This document shows, in pieces, positions 31,101-46,100 of a stretch of DNA of 64,000 bases. Source of the DNA: Pogona vitticeps (lineage: Eukaryota > Chordata > Lepidosauria > Squamata > Agamidae); NCBI RefSeq assembly GCF_051106095.1, contig NC_135786.1:140434501-140498500 (forward strand), in the 5' to 3' direction. The notes under the pieces were generated by a model, which saw only the letters and a list, made by a program, of their open reading frames with translations, did no database searches and was not told the origin of the DNA. Positions within the stretch are counted from its first letter, which is position 1. Every line of letters begins with the position of its first letter. The translations under genes were made by a program, and so were the position numbers.

Positions 31101-34100
31101 TCCAAGGAGGCTTACATTTATTAAGATCCATTTTCTCAGACTTGTGTCTGAGGAATTTATTAGGGAGCAAATGAGCAAAATATGGGGGGCACACATTTAT
31201 TTGTTTGGTTGTCTTACTGTAACGTATGAAAGGGCTACTTACCTTTTCTAATGAATATGAAGATTCAGGGCATGGCACATGTGGTTATAGTGTTTGATAC
31301 AGATAACAAAATTTATCGGATAGCTTTGAATCAACTATAGCAGTGGTTCCCACTCTTGTGTAACTCAGGTGTTCTTGGACTGCAACTCCCCGAAGCCGCC
31401 ACCACTAGCTGTGCTGGCTGGAGTTTCTGGGAGTTGCAGTCCAAGAATCCCAAGGTTGGGAACCACTGTATCAGAGAGTAAAGCTGGTTATTTCAGATTT
31501 GTAAGAAGCATATTTATTGCATAGATTTCTTAATCTCAGATGGTACCAGGAAAGGAGGAATTCACAAGTTTTGCATTATATCCTATCTTCCAGGAAATAT
31601 AGCACTGAATTTCCAATTTTATCACATCAGGTTTACAAACACACTTCTGAGATCATGCTGGATTTCTCATAGTACTAACAAGGATGTTACTTTGCCTCCT
31701 GTTTGCTCATGTGCTAGAATGTTGGCTGGAGTAACCAAATAGAAAGGGGTTTTATTTCATGTTTTGTTTTGTTTTAATCTTGGATAGCATTTGTCTGATT
31801 GAGTTCTCAGATGACTTTATTCACAGGCATTATAAACTCAGACTAATTGTAATACAGTTGTATCTGAGAAAGGTGTCTAAGTATTTTTCTAAACAAAATG
31901 ACTGCTAGTTCAAAGTTATATTTTGGTATAACCTGCTGTGTGCTTCTACAACTGTGTAATTATAAAGAATGCTTTTTCATTTTCAAACAGTGCAAAAGTA
32001 TATGTTTTAACACACACCAACTCTGCTCTGCCAGAAGCATTTTTCCTGTTTGAATAAAGATCCCTGTGGTTTGCTGTTACGAAATTACGTTCTCTTTAGT
32101 TTAGCAAACTCCTCAACAGAGTGCATATCAAAGCCTCAGAGTTCCTTGCCTGTTAATATTAACAGACCCTTCTCTAAATTTATGCAGTAACATTCAGAGA
32201 TAATGGGCAATGATAAATATCACTACAATTTCCTGATCTGCATGCTATTCCTGGTGACTGATTTAGTTTTCTTTTACAGCCATTCTGTTCGCTGTGGGCA
32301 TTCTGCTGCAATTCAGTGTACTAATATATGTGGGAATGTTTTGAATTGTGGTAAACATAATTGTACCCAGATATGCCATTCGGGAAAATGCCAGCCATGT
32401 GAACTGACTGTACAGCAAGGTAAGAGATGAATGGAAACTTTCCTAGTTTTTTTTAATAGCACACTTATTCTTTTTTCATGTACAAGATTTGCAGACTGTT
32501 TTTTAAATAACTCATACAATCTAATAAATTCAGTTATGGAAGAGCAACCAAAATCACAACAACAACAACTATTGTTGTTGTTGTCGGTGACCAGGAAGAT
32601 AAATATATACAAAGAGAACAATGAGCAACTGGCTCTTCTGATTCTTTCAATTAAATGGTAAAATGACATATAGGATCTGTCTACCTGATATAAATCCACT
32701 TGGTCAAGATGTCTGATATATATCCAGTTGTGAAGGAGAGGCTTAGGCATCTCTCATGTTGGAAAAAGAGAATGCTGATTCACGTGGCCTCTGGAGCACG
32801 CCACCTCTGAAGCAATTTCAATTTTAAAAACATTACCATTTGAAAGGTTTTTAAAAATGTTTGACCAAAAAAGTAATACATTTAATGTAATTTCCGATGT
32901 ATTTTTTTAAACCTCTGGACAGTATTTGCACTTGGCCAATTCTGACTAGCATTTTACCATTTGTGTAACTCCATTGTGATGAGAATACACTACTATATTA
33001 TGGTTAACTACTGTACTTCAACATTTACGTTCAGCTCTTTGATATAGTTAACATTCTTTTTAAAACTGATACTGTACAAGCATTGTTGTTCCAGAAAGTA
33101 TTATTCTTTCCAGAAAATGCGCTTTCCCCCAATGCTTTTTTGTGATAACCCTTTCCACTTGTGTCCCCAACCCACAATTCTGTTTCCCTATATAGTGTGC
33201 TATTGTGGAAGCACGTCTCGAGAAGTGTTGTGTGGAACAAGTGAAGAGCATTTCTCTTGTCTGAGAACTTGTGGCAAGTAAGGGACTTGTTCTGCTTATG
33301 GTGTGACTGTAATGTTGTCAATACCTATGAATTCATCTAGCCTTACTAGTAACAAATTATTTTTTTAATTTCAGAAAATTATCCTGTGGAATGCACACCT
33401 GTGCTCAAGTATGCCATCCCCAGTCATGCCAACCCTGCCCACGGCTTCCACAAGTAGTGCATTGTTGCCCTTGTGGACAAACGCCTCTCAGTAAATTATT
33501 AGAGCTGGGGTGTAGAGAGCGTCAACTTTGCACAGATCCTATCCCATCATGTGGAAGAACATGTGGGAAACCTCTGCCTTGTAGTAGCTATGGTAATTGC
33601 TGTATTAGTTTACATCTTTAAAATGCCTTTGTGTTTGAATTTCTTCTTCCCCAGAATGAAATTTCTGTTGAAATGGTGCCTTATGCTTTGCAGTATTTTC
33701 TCACATCTATATAGCCACTAGGCCCTAGGATAAACCATGAAAGCATTTTGGTTAAACAGTAGTATTCCCAATGAGATGAAATCATATGTACAGTAGCCAA
33801 TACATTGAACATTATTAACCCACTGTGATGTGATGTAATGGATATAGAATCATACATGGACTGGGATCTGTTGTCAAATCCCAAAGGTTGTTGATCAGAC
33901 AGTCTCTGTGACTTAACAGTCATGAATGATCAGCCAACCTGAGTAGTGGCTTGTCCCCTAAATGGGTGGGATATAAATGTAAACAAACAAATAAATAAAT
34001 ATCTGTTACCCACCTCTACATTTTATAGATGTTTCAAAAGGGGATTTGAAAGTAGTGGGGTTTTGTTGTTGTTTGCTAGCAATGTTGTTGTCTCAGATAT

Positions 34101-37100
34101 GAAATATGTAATTTTGATCAGAAAGTATTGCTGCAGTTTTTTTTTCAAACTTCAGTTAAAGATAATCTCTTCCTTATGTGTAGATGCTGTTCATACATGT
34201 GAAAACCTCTGCCATGAGGGAGAATGTGGGCAGTGTTCCCGCACATCAAAGATTTATTGTAGATGTGCCTTAAAAGCAAAGGTAATTTTTGAAAATAATG
34301 AGGAACAGACTTTCAAAAATGAGAAGGAACAGTAAAATTGTCTGACACACTGAATTACGGGAATACGAGTATGTGGCCCTCCAGATGTTGCTGGAGTGCA
34401 TTTCATACACCATCAGGCCCTGGGGTGAGGGGATCAGGATGTAACATCTGGAGGGTTACTTGTTTCACCACTTGTGGACTGTTATATTGCTTTTAAAATA
34501 TGTGTGATATTTTCAATCTCACTTTGCAAAACAGTCTCAATTTACCACCCCCAATGCCATGTGAGGTATGTCTTCCGCTATAACCTTTTGCAACCTTTAT
34601 TGAATTTGTTGTTCCTTATGATAATCTTGCATATTTTCTTCACAGTCTGCATAATATATTTTGAAATGTTTGCATTGCTAATATTTAGCAGCTGATCATT
34701 TGCCATTTTGCACTTGGTCATGGCTAAGAATATTAGTTATTTCATCTTGTGCATTAGGCTTGAATCAGTGAAGAGCCAACCTAGTTTCAAATTATGCAAT
34801 TTAAATTATCATGAAGTACAAACTCTCAAACACTATTTTAAAAAATATTTTAATACTTTGATGTATATTCTCATACATTCCATAACTAATTTGGCTTTGG
34901 GTGTCACTTTGTGGATTTCTGGTTATACGTCCAAGTGATCCATTAAAATAGATACCATTACATATTGGAGAATCCTGAATGACAGAGAATATCTTCTGTG
35001 TCTTTATTTTCTTCTTTGAAAACTGCCCCATGGGACTCTGGATCGTACAATGCAAGCTCTTGCTGATCTATTCAGTTCTTTACTTGGTTCAGATATTTCT
35101 AGGCATGTCTTGATCACTTCTGTATTTTGGAAGTTCCAAAGACAAGTGTAGTCAGTGTGTTGATTGCGAAACACATGCTACTCTCTTGCATTGCTTTTGT
35201 CCCAAAAAGTTACTTTTTGTGTACTTTGGGAACAGCCAGCCTCTTTGCAATCTGTTGAGTCTGTTCATACACATTCAGACTTAGGGCAGAAGGTCCCTGT
35301 AGCAATTGAAGTGCAGTTCTGGTTATTATGCCATGTCCTGAATGCCAGTCTAATATTATACAGTATATAGCTGTGATCTAATTGATTTTCTTTTCTTTAG
35401 GAAGTTCCCTGTGCTTCCCTCAAAAATCAAGGTAAATGTCTTATAGAGGTATTAACTTATAATGAATCTGAGATAGAAGCCTATTCAGTGCTTAAATTTA
35501 GTGAATGAAATTCACAAAGTTAATTCAGCTCATTCAGCTTAAGCTTTCAATTACTGACCAATGAAAAAGAAGTGCATGCTTCATTAGCAGAAATGTTACC
35601 TGGTCTACCAGTTTTGGGAACCCTCATTGTCTCAGGAAATGTAGATCGTTGCCTTTGTTCTCATGAAGTTCCATACTCAAATTATTCAGAGTGGAAGGCA
35701 TTGCAGGTTGAATCAGTCTTAATTAGATTGTATTCGAGAAATTTATTCGCAGTTTTCCGAACTGCTTGTAAAAGCTGACAAAAATATGTTTCTATACTAT
35801 TTTTACTATTTTGCAGTGTGATGCAAAATAATGTAAAAATCAGAAACAATAAAATCAAATATTATTGTTGGTATGCTGCCACCTACTAGTCTGTAGTGTA
35901 TGTTGGCAGCATCACCTGTGACGAAAGGTCCATTGAAGCAATTACACTTTCAGCTTGTGGCAACATGATAGTAGTGTCAGCATATACAGTACTTGAAATC
36001 AAGGAGAGGCTGGTTCATAGAGTAAATGCTATTTCTGAGAAGGGACTTTTTCAGATAATTGCATCACTACAAGATAAGTAACTAATGCCTGCAGCGTCTT
36101 CAATATGACTTTATCTGCTGATCTTAATATGCAGGGAAGACATTCTGGGATGGTTACTCCTTCTGGTTAAATGAGCTCTGCTTTCTACATATTATGAATA
36201 AAGTCTTTGTACCTGTCTTGCAATGACTAAACTGGTTTGCTTATCAGAATAAGGTTGCAGTGGGGGCCACAAAATAGGCATGTTAGTTTTCAATGCATGG
36301 CAGTGAATTAAAAATATTTTGTGCTTTGTAGTTGGTGTATTCCTGTGTGACAAACGGTGCAACAAGAAATTATCATGCGGACGACACAAATGTAATGAAC
36401 TTTGCTGCGTGGTAAGTTCATGAACGTGATCCAGGGAATTTGATCAGTATAAAAATCATTAATTTGTTCTTTTAATATTTGATACAAATATTTTTCTTCT
36501 GATGATTTCATGTTCTTTTTAGGATAAAGAACACAAGTGCTCTTTGATTTGTGGGCGCAAACTCAACTGTGGAATCCATAGATGTGAAGAACCTTGTCAC
36601 CGTGGCAACTGTCAGAAGTGTTGGCAGACCAGTGAGTGCACATCAGGGTTGTATGCTCTTCAGTTTCCATGTTCATAATCTTCCTTTGTTTAAAATGACA
36701 TTCTTTTGATTGGATACAATCCAGTGAAAGTTTAGTTATCTGAGTTATGACTAAACAAAGCACTTGTTTTGCTTGCAACCATGTAAGTTTTAAAGATAAA
36801 TAGTCATCATCTGTAGATAATATGGTTGGTTTGAAAAGTTATCCAACAGGGTAACTTGAGACGGCTTGGGTGTTGTACATAGAATTGTTCAGTGTTCATC
36901 CTCCTTATGAGATATATAATAATCTAATTGTTTGACGTGATTGTGAAACCGTTTCCCAGATTTGACAAAGACTATGTCTGGTCAGGGAGTCTGACATCTG
37001 AATTTGTTTTGTTTGCTTGTTTAAAATATTTTTGCCCCGCTTTTGTCCTTAAAAAAGAAGCCAAAGCGGCCCTAAGAGTCATAAAATCAGAAACCTGTGT

Positions 37101-40100
37101 TTGTCAAGGGTTAATTCCAGAATGAGATCAGACGGTGATTTCCAATCATATCAAAATTCAGCTTGCTCAGTTCTACAGCTTTATTCATCTACATTGCATC
37201 TACTGTATGTTCTATAAGAACAAAAATAATTCAAAGTTGTTGAGAACATCCAAAAAGTCTTATAGGTATGGAAAAACTGTAGGCACAAATGCTTAAACAT
37301 AAATCTATTCTTGCAACTTGTGAATAGCTGCGTGTGTGATTGCCAAAATTCTTGCAGCTATGAAAGATTGCAAACAGAACTAGTTTGAAAACAAAACTTA
37401 AGTTGTAGGCAGAGCTTAAATCATGTATTTATGTATTTATTATTTTTCAGAATTGCAATAGCTTACATTCTAAAATTGCAGAGGCTTATAACCTAAAAAG
37501 GCAGAATCAAAACGGAGAGAATACATCTCTAAAACACCAGAGTTCTTAAGAATGAAAATATATTTAAGAAAGTGACTTCCTTAACCTCTAAGCATGTTAA
37601 GAACACTCATGGAAAATTACTCTTAAGTTCTCACCCAACCATGCCAATTTGAATCCATGGAGGAAAATCCACATTGTCCTCATCAGTTACTGTGGCTACT
37701 ACCTGATTGTTATTTATATTCAGTGTGTATGATGCAGCGTGGAGTGAATTATGATGTTTGCGTCTCCCGTCTCCCTATAGTTAGATCACTTCCACTTGGT
37801 TTTTTTCCCTTCCAACTATAAACATTCTCTTTTCCAAGGCCTGAAAGTTATAGGCATCTGATGCACCAAGGAAAAAATGTTAACAGAATTTTTTGTTGTT
37901 GTACCTCCTATGACTCCAAGAGCTTGTACCTTGGAATCTAGCAGAGTACCACTATGATAATAAATATAATTGTTGTGACTAAGATTTGCAGAGCCTGAAG
38001 AAATTTAACGTAAAAGCTGTGATACACCAAGGTCCTGTAAAACCAGAGTACTGTAGGTACAGAGGGTTCATGCTATAGAATCTGCAAATACCATCTCTGT
38101 TCATATTAACACATTGCAACAGTACTATGTTCTATGTATTTCAATATGCTTTCAATTCTGTCCCACAGCTTGACTGTCAGCCATGTATATAATGCCTTTG
38201 CAAGGCAGTCTTATTATACAATGACCTTGCTTCCAGACTGGGCTGAAGAGCTGACTGATTATTTTGCAGCTACTCTTAATAAACTGGCATAATTAAGCAT
38301 AATGTCTCCTAAGAAATTACTAAGCCAACTAAAGTAACTTCTGTTTCTACTTTATTCATCACCTTCTATACCCTTTGAGATAGTCTGCCAATCAGGCTTC
38401 AGATTCTCTCAAATGTTTACGAAGACAAGAACAATTTCTGCTCCCTTCTCTTTACACACAGCCAAAGTCATTTCCCAATTAGTACATTACCAGGGAACAA
38501 GCCAACTTGACCTTGAAGTCTTTACTCAAGGATAAACCATAGATGTTACAGTACTTCCATTCCTTTGTGGGCAAAATCTGCCCCCACCTGTCTCCCAGTG
38601 TCATTCCCAGGCACTGAAAAAAGCCTGAATTTTCCAGGAAGGTCCAAAATCCATGTTCCCCCAATTTCTCACTTTCTTCACACTTCCCAATGAAAACTTT
38701 TTAAGTCATAGCTCCAAATCATACCTTAACAATTAACCACTTTATGAGTAGAAATTATGTTAAAATTCACTTTGGTTTCCTACAGGTTTTGAGGAATTAA
38801 CTTGTTACTGTGGTGAATCAGTGATTTACCCCCCAATACCTTGTGGTACTCGACCACCAGAATGTAAAAAACCATGTACCAGACCTCATGAATGTGATCA
38901 TCCAGGTAAGATGTTTACTTACCTGTATTTTTAATTGCCAAAGAGATTGAAAATATTTCCCAGTGTACTGGCTAATGGAGAAGCAAACCATGGGGGTGGG
39001 GGTTAAGAGAGAGAGAAAACTGAAATTTATTGCTTTCTGATTTCTGTGACGAGTAGATTCAGTCAAGTAGATTTTTTATACTACCTTAATCTTGATAGTG
39101 GGGAGTTAAATAAAATATATTTGTCAATAGAATAATTGTCACTGATTGGTTTTTTTTCCCCCTGGCTAACATGCAACAATATGATTTGTATTCAGGGGAG
39201 GTGATCTGTACTATAGAATGAGTTAATCTGAGTCACAATTAAATGCCTTCCTGTGTTTCAAAGCAGAGAGGACACAAGAGGCAGTGGACAAAAACCATGT
39301 AGTGATCTCACATTGCATTGCTGCCTTTTCTAAGGATTTTGTGAGCCCCCTCCCGTTTCCAACCTGGTTCCTTCATTCAAAGCACCAGTCATAGCTTCAG
39401 GTTTAAATTCAACATGGTAGAGATATTTGTCAACTCAGTTTTATCTAACTTAGTACTTAAAATATTGTCTATAGGCGTTGAACATCCCTTCTTTAAAATG
39501 TAAATGTCCCCTTCTTGGATTTTAACTGAACTTGAAACAGGAAATAACGAATTGGCTCCATAGATAGCCACAGTTAACTCCATGTCTGGATCTAGCAGTG
39601 AAGTACCAAACCTATATTTGGTTCCCAAACCCGCTTGCCAAAAATGTTGCAGATGGGGGGGGGGCGGTCTCCCCCCAAAACTGATCCCAGGGGAAGTTAG
39701 GCATGCCCGTTTTCTGTGTTCTGTCTCTCCCTGAATGCTCTTGCTCCTTCTTGCTCCTCAGCCATTTCTCTGCAATAAAAAAGTGTCCACGCCATCTTAC
39801 TCCTCCACTCTCTTTCAGCAACTTGTCTCAGTGCCTTAAAAGCGACCCTTTCTGTCCATGGATCTTTTTTTGTTATTTCTATCCAGTCTTCTTCCGTTTT
39901 CTTCTCCTCCTCTTCCTTTGCCCGGCGCTCCTCAGCAACTGCCCTAACTGCCTCCATCTCTCCCCCCCTCCCGTATTCCCCTTGCCAACTGCCAAACGGT
40001 CTCTTCCAACAGTTGTTCCCTCCCTGAACATTCCAGAGTTCCTAGATTCAAATCAGTTCTCCCTGCCCTCAAGTCTGTTAACGCAGGATTTTCTTCAGCC

Positions 40101-43100
40101 AACCCCTCAGATTTTGGGGCTGGAGGGGATGGCGCATCAATTGGTTCTCTCTCACATTTGGATGTTCCCTTTCCCTACATAGTGGCTAATGCAAAAGACT
40201 CCATGCCTTGTCATCAGGATATTTACAGGACTGAACTCTCACTTTTATCAGTGTGTAAGGTCTAATATTTGTTAGGCTGTACTAAACTATACCTCTACTG
40301 GTAGTAGCATAACTCAGGTGCATTAATAAACAACAAGACAATTTTAGTAGTCAAAAACTTCTGGAGTTATCTTATATCAGGGGTAGGCAATTTTGATGGG
40401 CCTAGAGGCCACATTTTTACTTCCAGCATTTGTGGGCCTAGAAAATTTAAAATAATCATAATAAAAGAAAAAAAGGAATACCATAAAGTTTACTTTCAGG
40501 TTTCTTTTTATTTATTTATTTAAATATGTACATGTTGCATTTTGCTTCTTAGAAGTTCTTGTTCATTAGGACCAGCATGAATCTGATTCTGAGGATGTGT
40601 AAGTGGTATCTTTAACTAGTTAGTCTTACTCACAGTTAAGCTGATGTGCTCCGTGTTTATTCTTTTTTAGCTTTATATCTACTACAATGTAATTTTGAGC
40701 TACTGTAAAATACTTTAGAATACCTTTTGAAGTAAATTTTAAAAGTAAACATACATAAAATACAACTTGAATTGGCCTTTTAAAATTTGAATAGAAAACA
40801 GGATAAGATCTTAGTAGACCACTGTGACGTTTACCCCGTGGCCCCGTTTGTTTCACCAAACACAGAGCCCACAAAGATATCTCAACACGCCCTTTAATAT
40901 TTTAATTGTATTTTAATTGTACATATTTTTATTGTATTTTAAATGCTGTAAGCCGCCCAGAGACCTTTGGGTAGTGTGGGCGGCATATAAATTAAATAAA
41001 TAAATAAATAAATAAACACACTGCCACCACTTGATCTCTTTATATATTTCCTTTGAAAGACTAAGGTCCATTCAGTACTGAACTTTTAAACAGAAACAGG
41101 TTTATTGATTTCAAGTTGTTTCAGGAATAATTCTTAAGCACATTTTTAAAGTTACACAAAACTTCTGTATTTTACTTTAACCTCTTCTATGTTAATTAAT
41201 ACGGGTCACACTCTGACTAATCACTCCTTAAACACTCTCTCTGACTCAACCCCCAAACTACCTTCTCTCTCCTCTCTCTCTCTCTGAACTAACTAGACTC
41301 TGACTCACCCCTCCCTTCTAGTTTCTCTGGTTCCGCCTCCCAACCACTCATTGGTACATGCAAATAATCTTCTGCCTGGGCCAAAGCAGGGTGATTGCTA
41401 CAACCACACTAAAGAATAGAATACTAGACTCTGGAATACTGACATAGTATTTCCTGAAACACATGGCTATAGAAAAACATGGGTGAGTTATCTCAAAAAG
41501 ACTGGATCATTTCAGAGCCTTTTCCTACATTATTTAAATATGTTTTTCTTTTCCTTTGGCTGCAGTGTATCATTCCTGTCATAGTGAAGAGAAGTGTCCA
41601 CCATGTACATACCTCGTTCAGAAATGGTGCATGGGAAGGCATGAAGTAAGTGTTCATGTTTTATTCTTAGGGATAAATAACAGCTATGCTTCAGTGTTTG
41701 GTATCAGTAATGGACTGGATGAGAGTGAATAAATTGAAACTTAAGCCAGACAAGACAGAGGTGCTTCTGGTCAGTCTAAAGGCAAATCGAAGGATAGAGA
41801 TGCAGCCGGTACTGGATGAGATTAAACTCCCATTGAAAAAACAGATGCACAGCTTGGAGGTGCTCCTGGATTCGTCCCTGAACCTGGATGCAGTGGCCAG
41901 AAATGCATTTTACACAACTGAAACTAGTGCACTCGCTGTGTCCATTTCTTGAGAGATCTGATCTAGCCACTGTGATACATGCCCTAGTTACTTGCTGGCT
42001 AGATAACTATAATGTGCTGTATGTGGGGCTGCCAATGGAAAGTGTCAGGAAACTTCAATGGGTCCAAAATGCAGCAGCCAGATTGCTGACTGGGGCTGGT
42101 TACAGGGAACACTTAACCCCCCTGTTACAGCAGCTCCACTGGCTGGCGATCAGTTACTGGGCACAACGGCTGATTTTAATCTATAAAGCCCTAAATGGCC
42201 TGGATCCAAACTTTGACAAAGATCACATCTCTCATTATGAGCCAGCTTGGGTGTTAAGATCATATCTTGGTTCCACCACCTTCATGGGTGCTTCTGATGG
42301 GGAAACAGGAGAGAGCCTGTGGGAAAATAGCCAGGGAACTGTTACCAGGCCTGCCTGGCAACAGTTGATGAGAGAATTCTCTGATAAAAAAGACACTGCA
42401 GACTTTATCTTGTTAGTATTCAGGTACCGGTAGAGAAGAAGAAGAAGATGGCTACCTTCTTCACCCCAGACGTTTTTATTAAGCACGCAAAACAAGCAAA
42501 ATTAGCATAAGATAAGAATTTGGCCATAGAGGCGTCGTGTGGTTATCAGTCTTAAGGCATTCCACACCTGCGCAGAGAGAGAATCATAGAACAATGCATC
42601 TTTATACTACAATAGCTTGATTATGCTAAACACCAGTGATGTATCCCTTAATAGCCACAAGATGGAACTTTAGACTACAAAATCCCCACATTCCCTCCGT
42701 TTTTATTTCATTTTGGATGAGCAAGTTGCTGCCAGTAAGACTCCTGATGGCGTCTGAGTCCATGGAAGCTCTTCATTGATGGAGGGCAACAGCCATGTCA
42801 TCTCAACCTCTATATCGTGCATCAGCCTCACCATAAAAATCACCTACTCTAGAAAGGAACACATGATATTAGAATTGATACAATTGCTTAGCAGATAAAG
42901 ACATTGATTGTACAGATGTTTGATATCACTTAGTGAAAACAGTAATCAATGAAGGAATACATTGTTTAAAACAAGCATAAGGCAAACACAAATTTTCAGT
43001 AAAATAATACCATGCATTAGTAGTATGCAAAGCCATCCCATAGGGAAGTGTTAATATTATTGGTAATAATGGTATCACTCAAATCAGCTAATATATGCTC

Positions 43101-46100
43101 AATTGAAAGCTGCAAATTATGGAAGCAAATAATATTTTGAGTATCTATTACAATAAAACATAGTATAATATGTGCAAGCAATTAGCGATGCTTTAACTGA
43201 AAGCTGCTTTAACTGGCCTATTTCACTCTGCAGAGCTACCATGATTCTTGTAGTAGCATTAACTGTTTTTCTTCCAGGCGACAAGTCAGACCCAAAATGT
43301 TATGCCTGTTCCCGTGCAATAATGCCTCGATGTGACCTCAATGTGAGCGCACCTGTAATAAGATTTGGGTGCCCACTATATTTCCATCCCAATGTGGAAT
43401 GTTCTAGGCCCTTGGGATTAAGGGAGGCATTCTTTTAAAACATTGTCCAGATCAAGTGAAACCTGGAACCTTGGCATTCCAGTTCCCTGCATGAATACAA
43501 CAGAAACACAAAGCTCAGATGTGGTGTGTAAATTGAACCTTTGAAATATTAGAAGTAGGAGGAACAGCATGGAAAAGAAGTTCAGATTGACCATGTTCTG
43601 AAATACTTTGCAAAGAGGCAAGAATTAAGGTTGGATCATCAATAAGACCAGGCAGTGAGCTCATGATTCATATAAAAGAGAAACATTCTGTCCATGAACA
43701 TCAAATATATACTGAGCATGTTGCACCCAAGAATTGCCTTGATTGTCCGGAGCAGAAATACATGGAACCAAGAACAGTTCAAGCAGTCCTAGGAGTCGGA
43801 TGGCAGAGATACACACCATCTTGCCAGGATCCAAACAGCGCCTTTGTCCAGTGCGACTGCAGCATCCTTGTCCCAGGTGATCAATAGAATTGATCCCTTA
43901 CCATTCAGGTGGTCGAGGAAGTTGCTCTTCTGCCCTGAAATGAACTTTAACTTGGGTTGTGAACCCTGTTAATGAGGAAAAAGCAGAAAATTTAAAGTAT
44001 ACAGAACTTTTGCAACAACCATAGGAACAATCTGACCCAGAAACCCCTCTGCCTGAGGTTTGCTTCTGCAAAAGAAATTTAAGCGTTAAGTGTGCTCTTT
44101 CCACAATTGCTTGCCCTGTGGAATTAAAAGGAATCTCATGCTTCAGTGAGAGTCTCCACTGAACATAAGATTCTTGAAAGGCAGATGATATATAGACAGG
44201 TCCATTGTCCAGTCTTCAGGCCTAGGATGGCCCATTACAGCAATTGTTCCAAATGTAATGTTGAATAACTTGTCTTGCAGTCTCTCCATGAAGAGGAGAT
44301 GCCAAATAAACCCAGAAAATGTATCCACAGTCAAATGTAATTTAGGCAAAAACCTGCACTTGTGTGACATCCACGTGCCAACTACAATGTCTCTTGCCTG
44401 AGTCATTGGGATAGAAAACATTATGTGAAACATATTTACAGAGTAATGAAACATGTCATGAGAAGCAAATAGGATCAGAAAAAAGACTAAAGCACATGAA
44501 TTCTGCTTGAAAGCTGAATCAGCGACAGCATTCCCTTCAGTAAAAAATCCCGGAAGTTGAGGGTGGGAACATATATGGACAATGGAACAGAATGCTGTTC
44601 TGCTTTAAAGTAACAAAGTCAGGAAAACAGTGAAAACAAATCCTTATCTATGGAAGGAGACAGATATTTAAAAAGCAAATGCCTAAAAAGCTTATAAACG
44701 TTTGTCTACAACAAAGTTAAACTCATCATTAGAAAAAAGTTCAAACGCTGCCACGTGACAACACCTTGGAAAGGCAAACCGTCTGAAAAAAGCGGCTGTG
44801 GAAAAACAAGTGGTTAATTGATAAAAAATACAGGAAAGCAGGCGCTTGTCTTTTGGAGAGTTCAGCATCACCCTGCAGAAAAGAAAAATAGAGTTAATAC
44901 GTCCCTGATAATTGTGACAACATCTGGAACAATGCCTTGGCAAAACAAATTTGCAACTGCTTTAACACAGGAGTACAAGTTCAAGGGAGTGTGTGGCAAG
45001 TGCATCCATTCAACAATTGTGATCCTATCGTCAGGGGTGTAGAGAACTGCAATTGACAGCCATGGCGTAGCTAAGATTGGACTTGAAATAGGAATGCTCT
45101 CAGTAGGCAGGCGATCCACAGCTTGCAGTCGAAGTTGCTGAGAGATCAGCTGTAAGAAGCCTTCATCGATGAAGTTACCAGCATAACATGAACAACCAGG
45201 AAGTGCAGAGAACAACCGTGAGAGATCATTAGTAGACAATACCAAAACTGATGCGCCCAATTGATATCTCAAAGGTATAGATGCAAAAGTTTATGCCCAG
45301 TCTGTTGATTTTTCTGTGGGCTGCACAAAAACCCTTCTGCAAGAAGACTGTAGGTTGCCAAGTGATTCTCCATTTAGACTGTCCGAACACAATGGCCTTC
45401 TCTTGGCAGAACGCCCAGAATCGCTGATAAGAGGAGAGAACTAAGTCTGGGCATTGCGCCAGGTGTGGACCTTGAATTTGCTACTTCACAGAGACACAGA
45501 AAACAATACAGACTTTATGTCCTAGCAGGCTGCACTGAATCCATGGATGAGATTATAGGTCCCATCACGCTGAGATATTCAGGAAACTGCTAAGCAATGC
45601 AAGGTGTGATGGAATTTGTAGTTCTAGAAAGAACATGGAACATAGTGTCCAGGATGTTACAAGTGGCTTGAGAGTAACAATGCTTTCTCCAGATTGGAAG
45701 GTGATGGGGGAAGCGCTTTAAGGAGTTGGCTCACCTCCTCCCACCCCATACGCATTTTTCTCTCTTACTGGCCAGGTGGGGGGGCAATCTTTCTCAGCTA
45801 TGACTGTCCAGCTGAGTAGGATTTTTCACCCAAACCTGAATGTTTGCCATGCGAGTTATCAGTCCTGGCACAACATTCAAGCTGAGACAAACAAAATCAG
45901 CGCATGTAAAAACCAGAACAGTGTAGCCTTGAGGAATAGCGGCACATTTAGCTTTAGAAACATAGACCCATTGTGGCAGTTCAAAACAGGCCTCCTGTTG
46001 GGCTGCCCCCCTTACATTTTCTTCCTCCTCCCCTTCTGATTTCTCACAAGACACATGGCATGCTTGTAAAGCTTCTTTTGTATACCAGCCCGTGACATCA

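Larger units (their letters stand above)
29662..32279. other. NFX1 intron 6
   Basis: No further gene. It contains an L2/CR1-group LINE 3' remnant (about 31060-31135) and a hAT-type MITE (31341-31468), listed separately; the rest shows nothing I can name. Confidence 0.5.
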
